A stretch of DNA of 64,000 nt. Source: Physella acuta (lineage: Eukaryota > Mollusca > Gastropoda > Physidae). Of this stretch, positions 1 through 12,400 are shown in pieces. The DNA lies in the NCBI RefSeq assembly GCF_028476545.1, contig NW_026733020.1, positions 1 to 64,000 of the forward strand, written 5' to 3'. Within the stretch, counting starts at the first letter, position 1; the number at the start of each line of letters is the position of its first letter. Below the pieces are notes generated by a model, which was given only the letters and a program-made list of their open reading frames with translations, had not been told where the DNA came from and made no database searches. A program made the position numbers and the translations under genes.

Positions 1-22
1 TCAAAACGCATGTTAACGCATG

Positions 23-253
<231 letters not shown>

Positions 254-261
254 AACGCATG

Positions 262-1444
262 TTAGGCGCGAGTATCTTCGTTGTCAGATCTTTAATCAGT
301 CGGTGTATACCCTTCCCCCCCCCCCCCCCCCGCCCCCATAAGACCACCCTCCGTGGCAACGCCCCCGGTTGAACTTGTTGCACAAGAACAATGCCACATA
401 GGGCATATTGCGGCATGATTTAGAATGAGCGCAGGGTGGGGGGCGGAGGGGGGGGGCGGGGGGCGACCCGGGGCTCATGACACTTTAAATGGGGAGTTAC
501 GACCTTGTGCGGCATGTCAGGTCAGTTTTACTTGATAGGAAATCGATATTCCCTTAATTAAACCCGATAAGACAACGCGGAATAATACATTGAACACCCA
601 ATTTCATTATAAACACCCACACATTGCCAATATTACAACCACCCCCCCCCTATTTAATTTTCATATTAAACCCAACACTTCCTCACTCCCCCCCCCTCCC
701 CTATATAAAAAGAACATTCTCGTTATATACATTTATAGTAATTGTATACCTCCCCTCCCCCTTCCTTATATAAACACAATTTCGTATTAAGCATGTACGT
801 ACGCTTCTATCCCCCCCCCCCCCCCCCCCACATCCCCACGCACTCATGCCCCGCCCACACAATACACCTGTCCCATCTACAGGTTCAGTGACCAATTAAA
901 ATCACGTGTTTTCTTAGTGTTGTGTTCAATAAGGCCAAGGCTAAACCTACATCAAGAAACCTTCGTAACAGTAACATTCGTGGGGGGGGGGGGGTCGATA
1001 ACTGTCAGACAAAGTGCATTGGTCGAGTGGACACTATTGATAGTTGAAACACACCGAAAAAAAAAAATTAAAAAATAAAAACCTAGTTTAATTAATCGAT
1101 TTTATGGGCAAGTCAACGAACTTTAGGTCGAACGAGATTATAAAATGTCTTCTAAAAGTGTGGTTGACTTTTCAATCTCCTCCCCCCCCCCCCCCCCTTC
1201 TTCCCTCCTCCCAAATTTATCTATTAAACTACAAAGACTTAACGTGAATCTCGTGTGTTACGACTGGGTAATGTCCTTCTCTCATGTTTTGGAAAAAAAA
1301 CAAATACTTTGTGTTGGTCAGTCTTTTATTTATTTTTTTTTTTAAATCCTCAATGCAGTTTAAAAATATGTTTGCTTGTAGGACATCTGATTTTGAGACC
1401 CCCCCCCCCCCCCCCCCCCCACCAACCCGCTTTTTCCTCCACTC
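262..1444. other. Intergenic, C-run-rich, no gene seen
   Basis: Contains poly(C) or poly(G) runs near 315-331, 811-829, 983-993 and 1399-1420. Short frames here only translate these runs. No element boundaries were recognised. Confidence 0.6.
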
Positions 1445-1633
1445 CAGAGTTTCTTCCAGGCATCTTTTCGAAGGTGCTCCCCCCCACCCCCACCCCCGAA
1501 AAATGTCAACGCCCCCCCCCGATCGAAATTGAATTTATATAGGAAATACATACCAGTGTCCACCCCCCCCCCCCCCCACCCCCGAAAATATATTGCCTCC
1601 ACCCCCGGAGAAAAAAGTCTGAAAGAAACTCTG
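1445..1633. mobile_element. MITE family B (CAGAGTTTCTTCCAG ends)
   Basis: Begins CAGAGTTTCTTCCAGGCATC and ends CTGAAAGAAACTCTG. The interior is C runs plus an AT-rich core with CCAGTGTCC. Flanks CTCCACTC and CTCTACTG match at 6 of 8 positions, a possible decayed 8-bp duplication. The better preserved copy is at 50741-50954. Confidence 0.7.
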
Positions 1634-1886
1634 CTCTACTGCCACCAGATGAACAGACGGTTCTGACTTCTCAATTCTGGAACCCCTAACGACTAATTCC
1701 TGGGATGGTAGAGTTAACTAGCATCTCACTACTCTAGATTGTATGTTGCAGGGTACTCATTTGTCCTGCGTCGCGAATGGGCCAGTACAAAAGAAAAACA
1801 CACTGCTTAGTAAAGGTTTGTGAATGGAAACACAAATTAATGAATGATACAAGAGGAAACGTCACAAATATAAATAAACGGATGCC

Positions 1887-2153
1887 GGAACTACTTTTGA
1901 AAAAAACGAGCTTCGCGGAGACAACTTGTGTATAAACTTCGCGGAAACTACTTTTGTATAAAACTTCCCGACTTCTACTTTTGTATAAAACTTTCCGACA
2001 GATATTTTTGTATAAAACTACACAGGAACTACTTTTATTTAAAAAAACATCTTTGCGAGATCTACTTTTGTATTAAACTGAGCTGGGACTACTTTGGTAT
2101 AAAACTTCCTAGTGATCAACTTTTGTAATATACTACCAAGGGACTACTTTTAC
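1887..2153. repeat. Degenerate ~27-bp tandem repeat
   Basis: About ten diverged units around ACTACTTTTGTATAAAACTT. The frame across it shows repeated FCIKL but has no gene features. Confidence 0.8.
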
Positions 2154-2757
2154 CTCGGCTAACTACCTAGAACTTAACCGGTTAAATAAGACCGAGGGTT
2201 GAGCTAACATCATAACCAGCAGTCGCACCACCCCCCCCCCCCCGCTAGTATCTAAACAAAACGTTGACTTCCTAATCCTATAGTTACCACCTACCCCCTC
2301 CCTAGATGACCCGCTACCCATCCCACCCACAAGCTTAGCTAATATTTCATACAAATTTTAATTGAATTCAGTGTATTGCGTAACTACAAACAGACAATGA
2401 CCTGGATATAAGCACCTTTAAGAACTAAGTTTTTTTTCTCTTTACATAAATAACATAACATGGCTAAATAAATCCAAAACAATAAAATTATCGATTTTTG
2501 TTATCAATCAAAATTGCCCGTGTAATTGTAGATTCGATCAGAAAACTTACAAGTCCAGAATTCTCTAAAATAGATCCTAAATGACTAGGATAGTTAGAAG
2601 CCGGGGGAGGGGGTTCTGAGGCTTCTCTTGTGATCTTTTAATGAGACAGCTAAATTTGAACTATACCACTGAGTGTGTGTACACACAATCTACGGTCCGA
2701 GGGCCACATACGGCCATATCATGTTTATCCTGTCCATTTTTGATACTTTGTGATTAC
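2154..2757. other. Intergenic, nothing recognised
   Basis: AT-rich with one C run near 2229-2243. No element ends, RNA gene or coding signal seen. Confidence 0.6.
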
Positions 2758-2765
2758 ACCCAAGA

Positions 2766-3052
2766 CAGAGGCGTAGCGAGGGGGGGGGGGCGGGGGGGGG
2801 ACATATGTCCCCGGGCGCCGACCTTAGGGGGGCGCCAAATTGAAAGTTTGAGGGGGGGTGCAAATGAAAAGTTCGAGGGTTGGGGGTGCAAATCGAAAAT
2901 TTGAGGGGGGGGGTGCAAATGAAAAGTTCGAAGGGGGGGGGGGTGCAAATGAAAAGTTCGAGAGGGGGGGTGCAAATCGAAAATTTACTCCCGAGGGGGG
3001 CGCCAAATTGAAAGTATGTCCCCGGGCGCCGGGAAGGGTCGCTACGCCTCTG
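2766..3052. mobile_element. hAT-like MITE, 287 bp, perfect 14-bp TIR and 8-bp TSD
   Basis: TIR CAGAGGCGTAGCGA at 2766 and its exact reverse complement ending at 3052. The direct repeat ACCCAAGA flanks it (2758-2765 and 3053-3060). The interior has about six copies of a G-rich unit containing GGGTGCAAATCGAAAATTTG, framed by GCGCCAAATTGAAAGT and CCCCGGGCGCCG blocks arranged as inverted sub-ends. Non-coding. It shares internal units with the element at 38065-38338. Confidence 0.92.
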
Positions 3053-3060
3053 ACCCAAGA

Positions 3061-3673
3061 CAAAAATAAATAATACAAAATACTTAGGCTTAAGAGGTTA
3101 TTGCATCTATTTTAAGAGCTGTGTTTTTTTTAACCTCTGTGTCTTACTAAAAATCAATACATCAAAAGACATCTCAATATACGCAGTAACATATACACCA
3201 ACAGACTTATTATCATACAACAAAAATTATTTTAAACGTTTATCAATATAATATAAATATACACGGACTTACGATTACATTACATAAACGTCTCATTGAT
3301 TTTACATTTGTGGAGATCAATGAATACACATGTTTGAAAAGAAACATTTGAAAAATTGATACAGAAATTTATGACAAGTACAGTCTTGTCTTGCTTATAT
3401 ATCGTCAAATGAGAGACAGACAAAACTGACTTTAGAAACTTGATTTTGACTTACTTATATCAAGGTGTGTTAAAACATTTAATCCAAGCCTATAAAAACG
3501 TGATTTTGACTTACTTATATATTATGGTTATTGTATGTTAAAACGTTCAATCCCCGCCTCCCATAAACGTTTTGTGTGTTGAGACTTTAACCTAAGAAAT
3601 TGATATCGTGATGGTGGTTTAAAAACATTAACCGGAACTTTATAAACAGTTTTAGTGTGTTTCCACGTCGTTG
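3061..3673. other. Intergenic AT-rich spacer
   Basis: No gene. Contains a loose duplication of TTGATTTTGACTTACTTATAT near 3440 and 3500. Confidence 0.5.
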
Positions 3674-3865
3674 TAACACATGAGCTAATTTAACCCCCTG
3701 AGTTAACACATCACCTAACCCATAACACAGCACCAAACGCCTGAGTTAACACATCATCTGAGTTAACACATCACCTAACCCCTAACACATCACCTAACCC
3801 CTGAGTTAACACACCCCTGATTTAACACATCACCTAACCTCTGAGTTAACACATCACCTAACCCA
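3674..3865. repeat. Tandem repeat, GAGTTAACACATCACCTAAC
   Basis: Six to seven partly deleted units of about 20-30 bp with the core given. Confidence 0.85.
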
Positions 3866-4016
3866 CAAGAAGCTGTGTTGACATCCACAGCTTACCCATA
3901 TCATTACATAACGTAATGAAAGATATTGATCATATACTTCTATTGTTAGGTGTGTGTGTGTTTTTTTTTTAATCGGCAAGCACCAGCTGTCTCAGAAGTT
4001 GGGAGGGAGGGGGGGG

Positions 4017-4094
4017 GGCTAGTTAAGTCTTAGCTTGGGACTAGGTAGGGGTGGGGGTAGGGGGGGGGTTAGTTAAGTCTTAGCTTGGGACAAG
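4017..4094. repeat. Twofold ~50-bp direct repeat
   Basis: TAGTTAAGTCTTAGCTTGGG occurs twice 50 bp apart, separated by a G-rich linker. Confidence 0.8.
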
Positions 4095-4138
4095 TACAAC
4101 CCGCTTAGTTACACGTCATTAGAGACGGTAGGATCGTG

Positions 4139-4717
4139 TGACGTCAATATGACGTACTGTGTATGGGCAGCTGGTGCACTCGACTGGTGGATGATGGTGG
4201 CGTGGTCGATATGACGTCATGGGGACGAGACGCAACGCGTCATAGGGTACGTTGGTTTTACGTCACTGAGTGGGAGGGGTCAAAACAAAGGATATGGAAT
4301 TTAAGACGTCATGACGTCTCGCGTAAGTAGGTGGACGTCCAGCTTAAATTAAGACAAGTCTGTCCATATCATGATTTCACTTTAGATGACGTCATAATAT
4401 GGTGTGGGTCATGTCATGACATGGTATATGTCACGTCATAATATAGTAAACAGTAGTATCACAAGGCGGGGGTGACACCAAATCAAAAACAGTTCAAAAA
4501 CTATCTTAAAACTATGTTTAAAATAATAAAATAGTAAGGGAGGAAGGTGACACACAAAAAAAAATGAATATTTTTTAAAGAAGGTGGGGGGGGGGGGTCG
4601 GATTGTTGGGATGACACTCTCATTTACCACTACGGGTGGCACTGAACCTAGTGACACACTGAGTATAGATCACGTTCTAACGTAATATAGATCACGTCAA
4701 GTATCCGTATGACGTCA
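4139..4717. promoter_or_regulatory. Cluster of TGACGTCA (CRE-type) sites
   Basis: Full palindromes lie at 4139-4146, 4212-4219, 4387-4394 and 4710-4717. There is a double site GACGTCATGACGTC at 4305-4318 and further ACGTCA half-sites between. TGACGTCA is the known CREB/ATF site. There is no adjacent gene start, so function is unproven. Decayed tandem duplication could also produce the cluster. Confidence 0.4.
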
Positions 4718-5152
4718 TTTTTACATTGGAAATTCTACACTGGTAAAAATTAGATTGAATTAATCAATTTTAGTGTAACTTTATGGCTATAATGGAAACT
4801 CTATATGTGTAAAATAAAATTGAGTTAATTTTAGTGAAAATTTACTAACTAAACACAATACGACCAATACGAACACAGCTCAAAATCTGCGCCTAGGTAA
4901 TAATGTTGAGGACACATTAAAAAAAATGTGAAACGCAATTCAGTTAAAACCCTCAAGACAAAAAGTCGTCTATATTCAGCATACAAAAATATTTATTCGA
5001 TGAAAATTAAGGAATACAAAATGTTTTAAATAAGGAGATATATTTCGTTGTGCGCACAGTAAACGTTAAGAAAGATATCTTTTAAGACATAATATGGGGG
5101 TAGTGGGGATTCATGGCTCTCTTTACATATACCTATACATAGCCTGCTCGCA
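4718..5152. other. Intergenic AT-rich spacer
   Basis: No gene, RNA or element end recognised. Confidence 0.5.
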
Positions 5153-5829
<677 letters not shown>

Positions 5830-8800
5830 TTCTAATACAATTTAAGACTACAGGGTTATAGAGATTACTGCGATGGCTAAAAGCAATAAGTTCTATAATA
5901 ACGTTCAAGAATGGCAGGTATTCATGATTAGTGCCTTTCTGTAGCTGACTATACAAAAGGCTTCAAAGAAAGAAATTTATTTGGCTAGTTGCCAACACTT
6001 TTTATATCTGGTAGTTGTACCTTTTTTTTTTTAACTTTTTGCTTTAAAGAGTTGAACATTTAGTCGAAGCTGTATTTTGATAAGTTAATAAATTTGGCTT
6101 TATTTTAATTGAAATAAATTTTATCATTCCATCCTTGTAATCCAATACTTTCATGTTTTGTGATGATTTCATACATTTGGCTTGAAGAAATCCAATTTAT
6201 CTGGCCAATTTTTAAGTTCGAAATTGAATACAGCAAGCTCGTCATGTATTTTCTTTACCAGAAGTTGATATGTAGTTCTTGTTTCCATGATTTAGAACAC
6301 AACAAAAATTACACAAAGTCACAAATGACACAAACACAAAACTTTAGAACAAGCACAAGTAATAAAAAAAAATCCATAAAAAATATTTTAAGATTTTCAG
6401 TTTTATTCATCATTTTAAAATTATTTACAACTTGAATCAAAAAAAAAAAAGGAAACATGCATAATTGAGCATTTTAAAAATATTCAGTACGTCTCTTCAT
6501 GTTAAAGTCACTCAAAATTTTCAAACAGGACTAGCGCACACACCATCACTCAAATAAATTACAGGTTCCCAGCTTATGTACCCACAGCCGCACGCACGCA
6601 CGCTCTGGGCAGGAGGAAATAAATATAGCGCTCACCTCCAAACTCACCATAAATTAATCATTATGTTACACAGTCAATGACAACATGATGGAAAAATGGG
6701 AAGATGTTTACCATGGGAAATAAAATGTATGTACAGAAGTCTCAATTCAGAATTTTTTAAAGTGCACTTTAAACTAGAGAGAGGGTACGACTATTAAAAA
6801 CTGGACGAGAAGTTTTTTTGTCCCCTAAAATTATGTCATTCCCTTGTTAAAATAAAATACATCTAAAAAGTTGAATCATGGTAAAGGTGAAACTAATTTG
6901 TAGTATTCTGCAAGAAACTCAAGAAAAATAAAACATTTTGTACAGAAAAAAAGTAAGAGAAATGTCAAATCAAATTTTGGAAAATCCAATTTGAAAAAAA
7001 AAAAAGGAAAAAGGTTCACATGTACATTTTTGCATTGATTATTTGCTTGCTTTTTTAGGCATACTTCGCCAACTGCTGCCTTGGTGTATTAAAGATTAGA
7101 GGGAAGGGGAAGGAGAAAAAATAAAACCATAATGACAGTCATGATATGAAGTGGAGGAACTATAGTACAGTATCATGCATGTTAGGTACAAGAAAATTAT
7201 AACCGGAAAACAGGCTGGAACCAAAAAAAAATAATTAAAAACCTTTTCTTCAGGAATGAAACAATTACAGATAAAGTGGTGTGGAAGTTGCAAGTTGCAT
7301 GCTTGAATCTGATAAATAACATGTTAATGATTAAGTTAATCATGTAATAAATAGTGCCATACCAATGATAGAACACCACATGCATTCTTGATTAAATAAA
7401 ACAGCAACAACCAGCTTTTTATCAATAAATACACAAGTTATCCATTCAAGATTGATACTTAACAGCATTAAATTAACAATTCCACATTTTAAATCAGCAC
7501 TCAAGAGATTTCACAGTCAAATGCGTGACAGTATTAAATTAACAATATCCACTTTCCAACATTCTAATAGACACTCCAAGATGCCAGTCAAAACCATTGC
7601 TGACAGAATTAAATTAACATTTCAACTTTCATTGTACACTGCACCCGTACTAGGCAAAGAACAGTTGGCTCTTGTATTTCAATGAGACTGTTACACAGAA
7701 TAAATACACTCACACTGTTCTCAACATCATCATACCCAACCAACAACAACAACAGTTGTAAAATTAATCCGTGACCCCATCAAGTAAGGAAAAATAATGT
7801 ACACAATTGGAAATTGTTAAAATATGCGGTTAATAAATAGCTTCTTATTTTATAACTTACATATTTACATACATACATGAATGGATTATAAATAATGGGT
7901 AGTTTGCATATAGCCTAAGTTGCTTAGCCAGAATTTAAAAAAAAAATAATTATTAGGATGATTCTCACATTGGTATGGCAGTGTCTGAATAATCCGGCAC
8001 TGTTTATATTCAGGTAAAATAGTGGCAGTCTAGTAGCGCAACAGTATTTTTTTAAAACTGGGTATCAACTAGTCTATTGGCTGATTGGAGATAGGGAGTG
8101 AGAAATGCAGACGTTGACGATTACAGAGATGGCAGGTGCTTAGGATGACTGACGCCATCATGATGGTTTGGAATGCATTTAGTCGTAGTTATGATAGGAA
8201 AATAGGTTAATGGCTTTAACTGAGGATGACCTGATGTACAAACTAAAAATTATTTTTTTTTAAATTTAAAAAAAAAAAAAAAATTTGAATGAAAATTTAT
8301 TTTAGTTGTATGACATAGCATGAACAATGTTGGCAGACTTTTAAATAAATGTTTATAAAAAATAGACTCTCCCTAAATTTGACTAGAATTTACAGTAGAA
8401 GAAAAAAAAAGTGCCCTTTTAAAACTGAAACCCATACATATTTAACACCATTTACAATAATCCGCTAGAGTTGTGCATAGCTTTGTAAAAAAAATCGAAG
8501 AGGAAAAGAAAAGCCAAAAAATATTGTAAATATAAAATAGAAATTCATACAACTGATTCAGTTTGTACAAGTCATCCGGGGTTGGGTCAAGTTGAAAGGT
8601 CAAGTGATAATGTATTAATACTGCAGAGCTTTTTTCTTCATACAATCAACTGATGCTGTATACAAATATCAAAACAAATGTGTATAATCTCTGGTTTGCA
8701 ATGCGCTACTTAAATATATATTTATTTTTGGTTGGTTGAGTAAGACTTAACCTTTAAACTTCATGCTAAAAGACTGGCTGAATATAAACCGCCACCAACT

Positions 8801-9249
8801 AGTTAAGTTTAAATTTTTTTCTTTCTAAACCTTAACAAAAAGACATTACGATTTATCACATAATGACTAATGTAGGATGCTGCAATGAAATTCGATTGCA
8901 CTTTTTTATAAAAACCTCAGAACTACAGAATAGCGTTTTAACGACACCTGGTTAAAAGTCTTGAAGGTCATGCTCCTACACAAGTTGACTCCTGATGTCC
9001 AGTCCTATCCATAGAATTTCACGATCACGCATGTGATTCAACATCCGGGGCCTCGACACCCTCATGGCCTGCCAGTATTTGATAACTGGTCATCTGGTCG
9101 GCACTGACCGCTGGCATCGGCCGGACGGGAACCTGGGCGGTTGAGGAGACATGGGATTTGTCTCCTCGGGGTGGTATCCCCCTGGCAGATTCCGGCAGCT
9201 CCCGGACTATACAATTTTTAAAAAGTTCTAAAAAGTCAATTCTTCATCA
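5830..9249 (-). other. Candidate 3' UTR and downstream flank of PIM
   Basis: After the stop, about 3.4 kb of AT-rich sequence is free of the MITEs, SINEs and G/C runs that fill the rest of the window. No believable frame occurs on either strand. Minus-strand AATAAA signals appear at 8726-8721, 8302-8297, 6407-6402, 6104-6099 and 5982-5977. Vertebrate PIM mRNAs have long AU-rich, unstable 3' UTRs, so a long UTR here is plausible. The true 3' end cannot be told from sequence alone; the 8726 signal would give a UTR of about 530 nt. Confidence 0.4.
7463..7640 (-). repeat. Threefold degenerate repeat inside the PIM 3' UTR candidate
   Basis: CAGNATTAAATTAACA recurs at 7463, 7529 and 7604, spacing 66 and 75 bp. 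Each copy is followed by a similar CA/TTTC-rich stretch. On the transcript strand the core is TGTTAATTTAAT. The conserved cores with diverged linkers could be an old tandem duplication or repeated binding sites. Confidence 0.6.
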
Positions 9250-9437
9250 TCAAAGAGACTCGTTACTGCTCAAGAGGGCAACGTCCACTACTTTCCCAGA
9301 TGGTGTTGTTCTCCGACGGTTTTCAGGAATTGGAATAGGAACAACTTTGTTCATCCAGGGGTGGGACAGGATCTGGTCTAGAGTTGGCCGGTGTTGGGGC
9401 TCGACAGATAGGCACTTGCGGATCAAGTCTTTACAGG
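9250..9437 (-). CDS. PIM: PIM coding exon 5 (C-lobe end and short tail)
   Basis: Acceptor is CTATTTCCAG|CC. Residues 297-358 start [19 protein letters not shown] and continue [14 protein letters not shown] Pro/Arg/Thr-rich tail ends SSNESL before TGA at 9252-9250. CLxxxPxxRPTxxxIxxHPWM is the standard kinase subdomain XI signature and matches PIM1. Confidence 0.93.
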
Positions 9438-12400
9438 CTGGAAATAGAAGAGAGGAATACCCACATTAATGATACAAAATAAATTTTGAACAATTTACAA
9501 CAAAAAAAATTTTTTAAATTAAAAAAAAATTTTTTTTTTTACATTTTTTAAAATTTAAAAACAATTTGAGTACACACCTGGACTAAGGTCAGCCTTGTAG
9601 TGTAGGTGAGCAGCTTTAATCTGTTCATCCTGTTCAAAAGGAATATCACCATTGACTAGATCAAAGAGGAGTATTCCTAGAGACCAGACTGTGGCATGTC
9701 TACCATTGTACAGGCGGTTTGTGATCCATTCTGGTGGGCTATACACGCGGGTACCTACAAGAGAAGAGAGAATAAAAAAATTCTTTGTTAAAACCAGGTC
9801 TGGAAATATAATAAAAATCTTTTATTTAAAAATAAAAATGTAAATTAAGAACTGCAACATGTTCCATCTAAAGATTTCTTGGTCTTATAATTTGAATAGG
9901 GCAAGATGTCGCACCCCACGCCACCCCTACGGTAGTCTAGAAAAGCCAGTACTGATCCTGGTACAAATAAACTTGGGTAACAGAGGGGCCCCAGCAGACG
10001 CCAGTTTAAAAAGAATTGTTTGGCAACAAACGCTAGACAGCGGTCACGGGTAGACGGCTTTTCAGGTGAGGGAGGGGGGAGGGGGAGGCGGCGAAGTCAC
10101 GTGAGCCTGGCGCGCGCGTACCTGAGACTTTCACCTTCCTTGGCGAATTGCCTTCTTTTGTGTACTGCAACTGGAATGTTACCCCCTCCCCCCCTCCCGT
10201 CTACCTGGGCCAGGCTAAACGGACGATACGTCATTATTTTTTTTTTATTCTCTTTCTTGTCATCACCCCCTACCCGACCCCCCCTCTCTTGATGAAATAA
10301 ACGGATGGTCTAAATAGAAACTATCCTTGCACCAACAACCTCGATTCTCTTTTGTTTCAACCTGCTGTAGTCGACCCCCCTCCCCTCCCAACCCCGCCCG
10401 CCTGGTTTTTCCAGAGTCTGGTATGATGACTCATGGTGCCATCCTACGTCACATATGCTAGGTATGCCGCACGCGCGCAAGGTAAAAAAAAAAAAGTCCC
10501 GCAAAAAGAAGAGCTCTATTGAAACTGGTCTTAACCGAGCAGTTGTAGACTGGTGTACTAGACTATACAATCCTAATACACCAACAATTCAAATAAATGT
10601 TTTATTTTAAAGTTTTACCGCATGACCTACAATTGTTTAACCTACCAAAAAAACTAGGCTTATAACCTGATCTTTCGCAATGCAACAATTGAAATTTTTT
10701 TTATTAAAAAAAAAAAACCCAAACATTCAAAGCTATTTCCTTATAATTGATTTCAAACCAGTACCATTTTAGCTTTTAATAACAGGGTAATACCTGCAGT
10801 AAAGGTGCGTAATTGTAGCTAAATATTTCATGCGCAAACATTTTACACCCTAGCGTAGTGACGTAAGAGGCAAAATATAATTATACAGTAATGGAGCTAT
10901 TATAGTAGTAAGTAGACGGTTAAACATGGAACTATTTAAACAACATACAAGGAAATTAAATTCTTTTTTTAAAAATAAAGATGTACTCACCATCAAAATC
11001 ATCGTAATCTTTATCTCTCAGTATAGTTCCAGATCCAAAATCAATGAGTTTGAGTTTCAGAGTTTTTAAATCCACGAGTATGTTCTCGTCCTTGATATCC
11101 CGGTGCAGCACGCCGCACTTCTCAATGTTCTGCACCATCTGCACGATCTGCATGAAAAACGCCCGGGCGGAATGCTCGTTCAGGGGCCCGTGCTCTGTGA
11201 TGTAGTCGAACAGGTCCTGAACATTGTCCGGCCGCTCCATCACGATGACGAAGCCGTCCTCCCTCTCGAAGGTGTCGATGAGTTTAATGACCCCAGAGAC
11301 GTGTTGGACTCTGTGTAGCAGGAGCAGCTCAAGTGGAACCTGCATGCCATTCTGCTGGAGGGAAGAAAAAAAACATGGCGTTAAACTAACGACTAACAAT
11401 ACCGTTGATGATAAAGTAGTACTAAGTCCGCGACTGATAGCAGACGATACCGTGACGTACACCGTACCAGTCTACCGACAGCACCGGGCCCAGATAACAC
11501 GTTCTATATACAATTTAACCCTCTACGCCCTGGATAACGACAGTCAGAAAAAGGGGGGTTAAACATAAACACCGCTTGCGTAAATTTAGCTTTCCAACTT
11601 GCACACAAAAAAAGAAGGGATGTGAGGCGGTAGTTTTAACATAAAAAGAGCTATTTTTAGAAAGAAAAAAAACAGTACGCCTTGAAAGAGATCTGTTCAT
11701 TGCTGATAACTAATGAGGAAGAAATCGACATGAGATAATTAAGAGTCCCGGATCACGAGGGAGAAACTGACGTCAAACAAAGACGAGGTGTCAATGAACC
11801 AAGAAACGCAACAGCGCCGACGGGGAGGGGGAAGGGGGAGACACGCGGTCCAGGGCAGAAATAGTGGCGGTCACGGAGTTTAGTTGGCCTAACTTTTCTG
11901 TGACCCCAACGGTCGCGGGAACAAGGGGAAAGTGGGGCAAGTTGTGGAATGCAGCGTGGTTCATCTTTCCACGACCCCACCCTCGCTTTTTAAAAAGTTT
12001 AACCACATCTTGATATAAATTATGATAAACGGATGAAACTTTATAACAGAATCGCGACTTACGACAAAATAGAAAAGCAGGATGTAAATGTGATGTAAAT
12101 ATTTTCAAACTGGTTTTCCCTTGTGCATCCGTGCATTGCAACGATAGCCACAAAATATTTACCGCCCCTCCCTTTAAACTCCCCGGACATCCTGGAGTGT
12201 TTTTTTTTTATTTAATTTTTTTTTTAAATGCACTCCCCGCTCCGTAACGGTAGTAGTTTCATTCCGAAACATTCCTTTTCGATGAGTTCATACTCCCTGC
12301 CCGCCAGGCTTTCTTTAAAAAAAAAAACCAACGTGGGGCCCCCATAGCTTGAGCGAGGCGAGTTTCTTCCCCTAACCTTCCTCTGTACACCACGGCCTGT

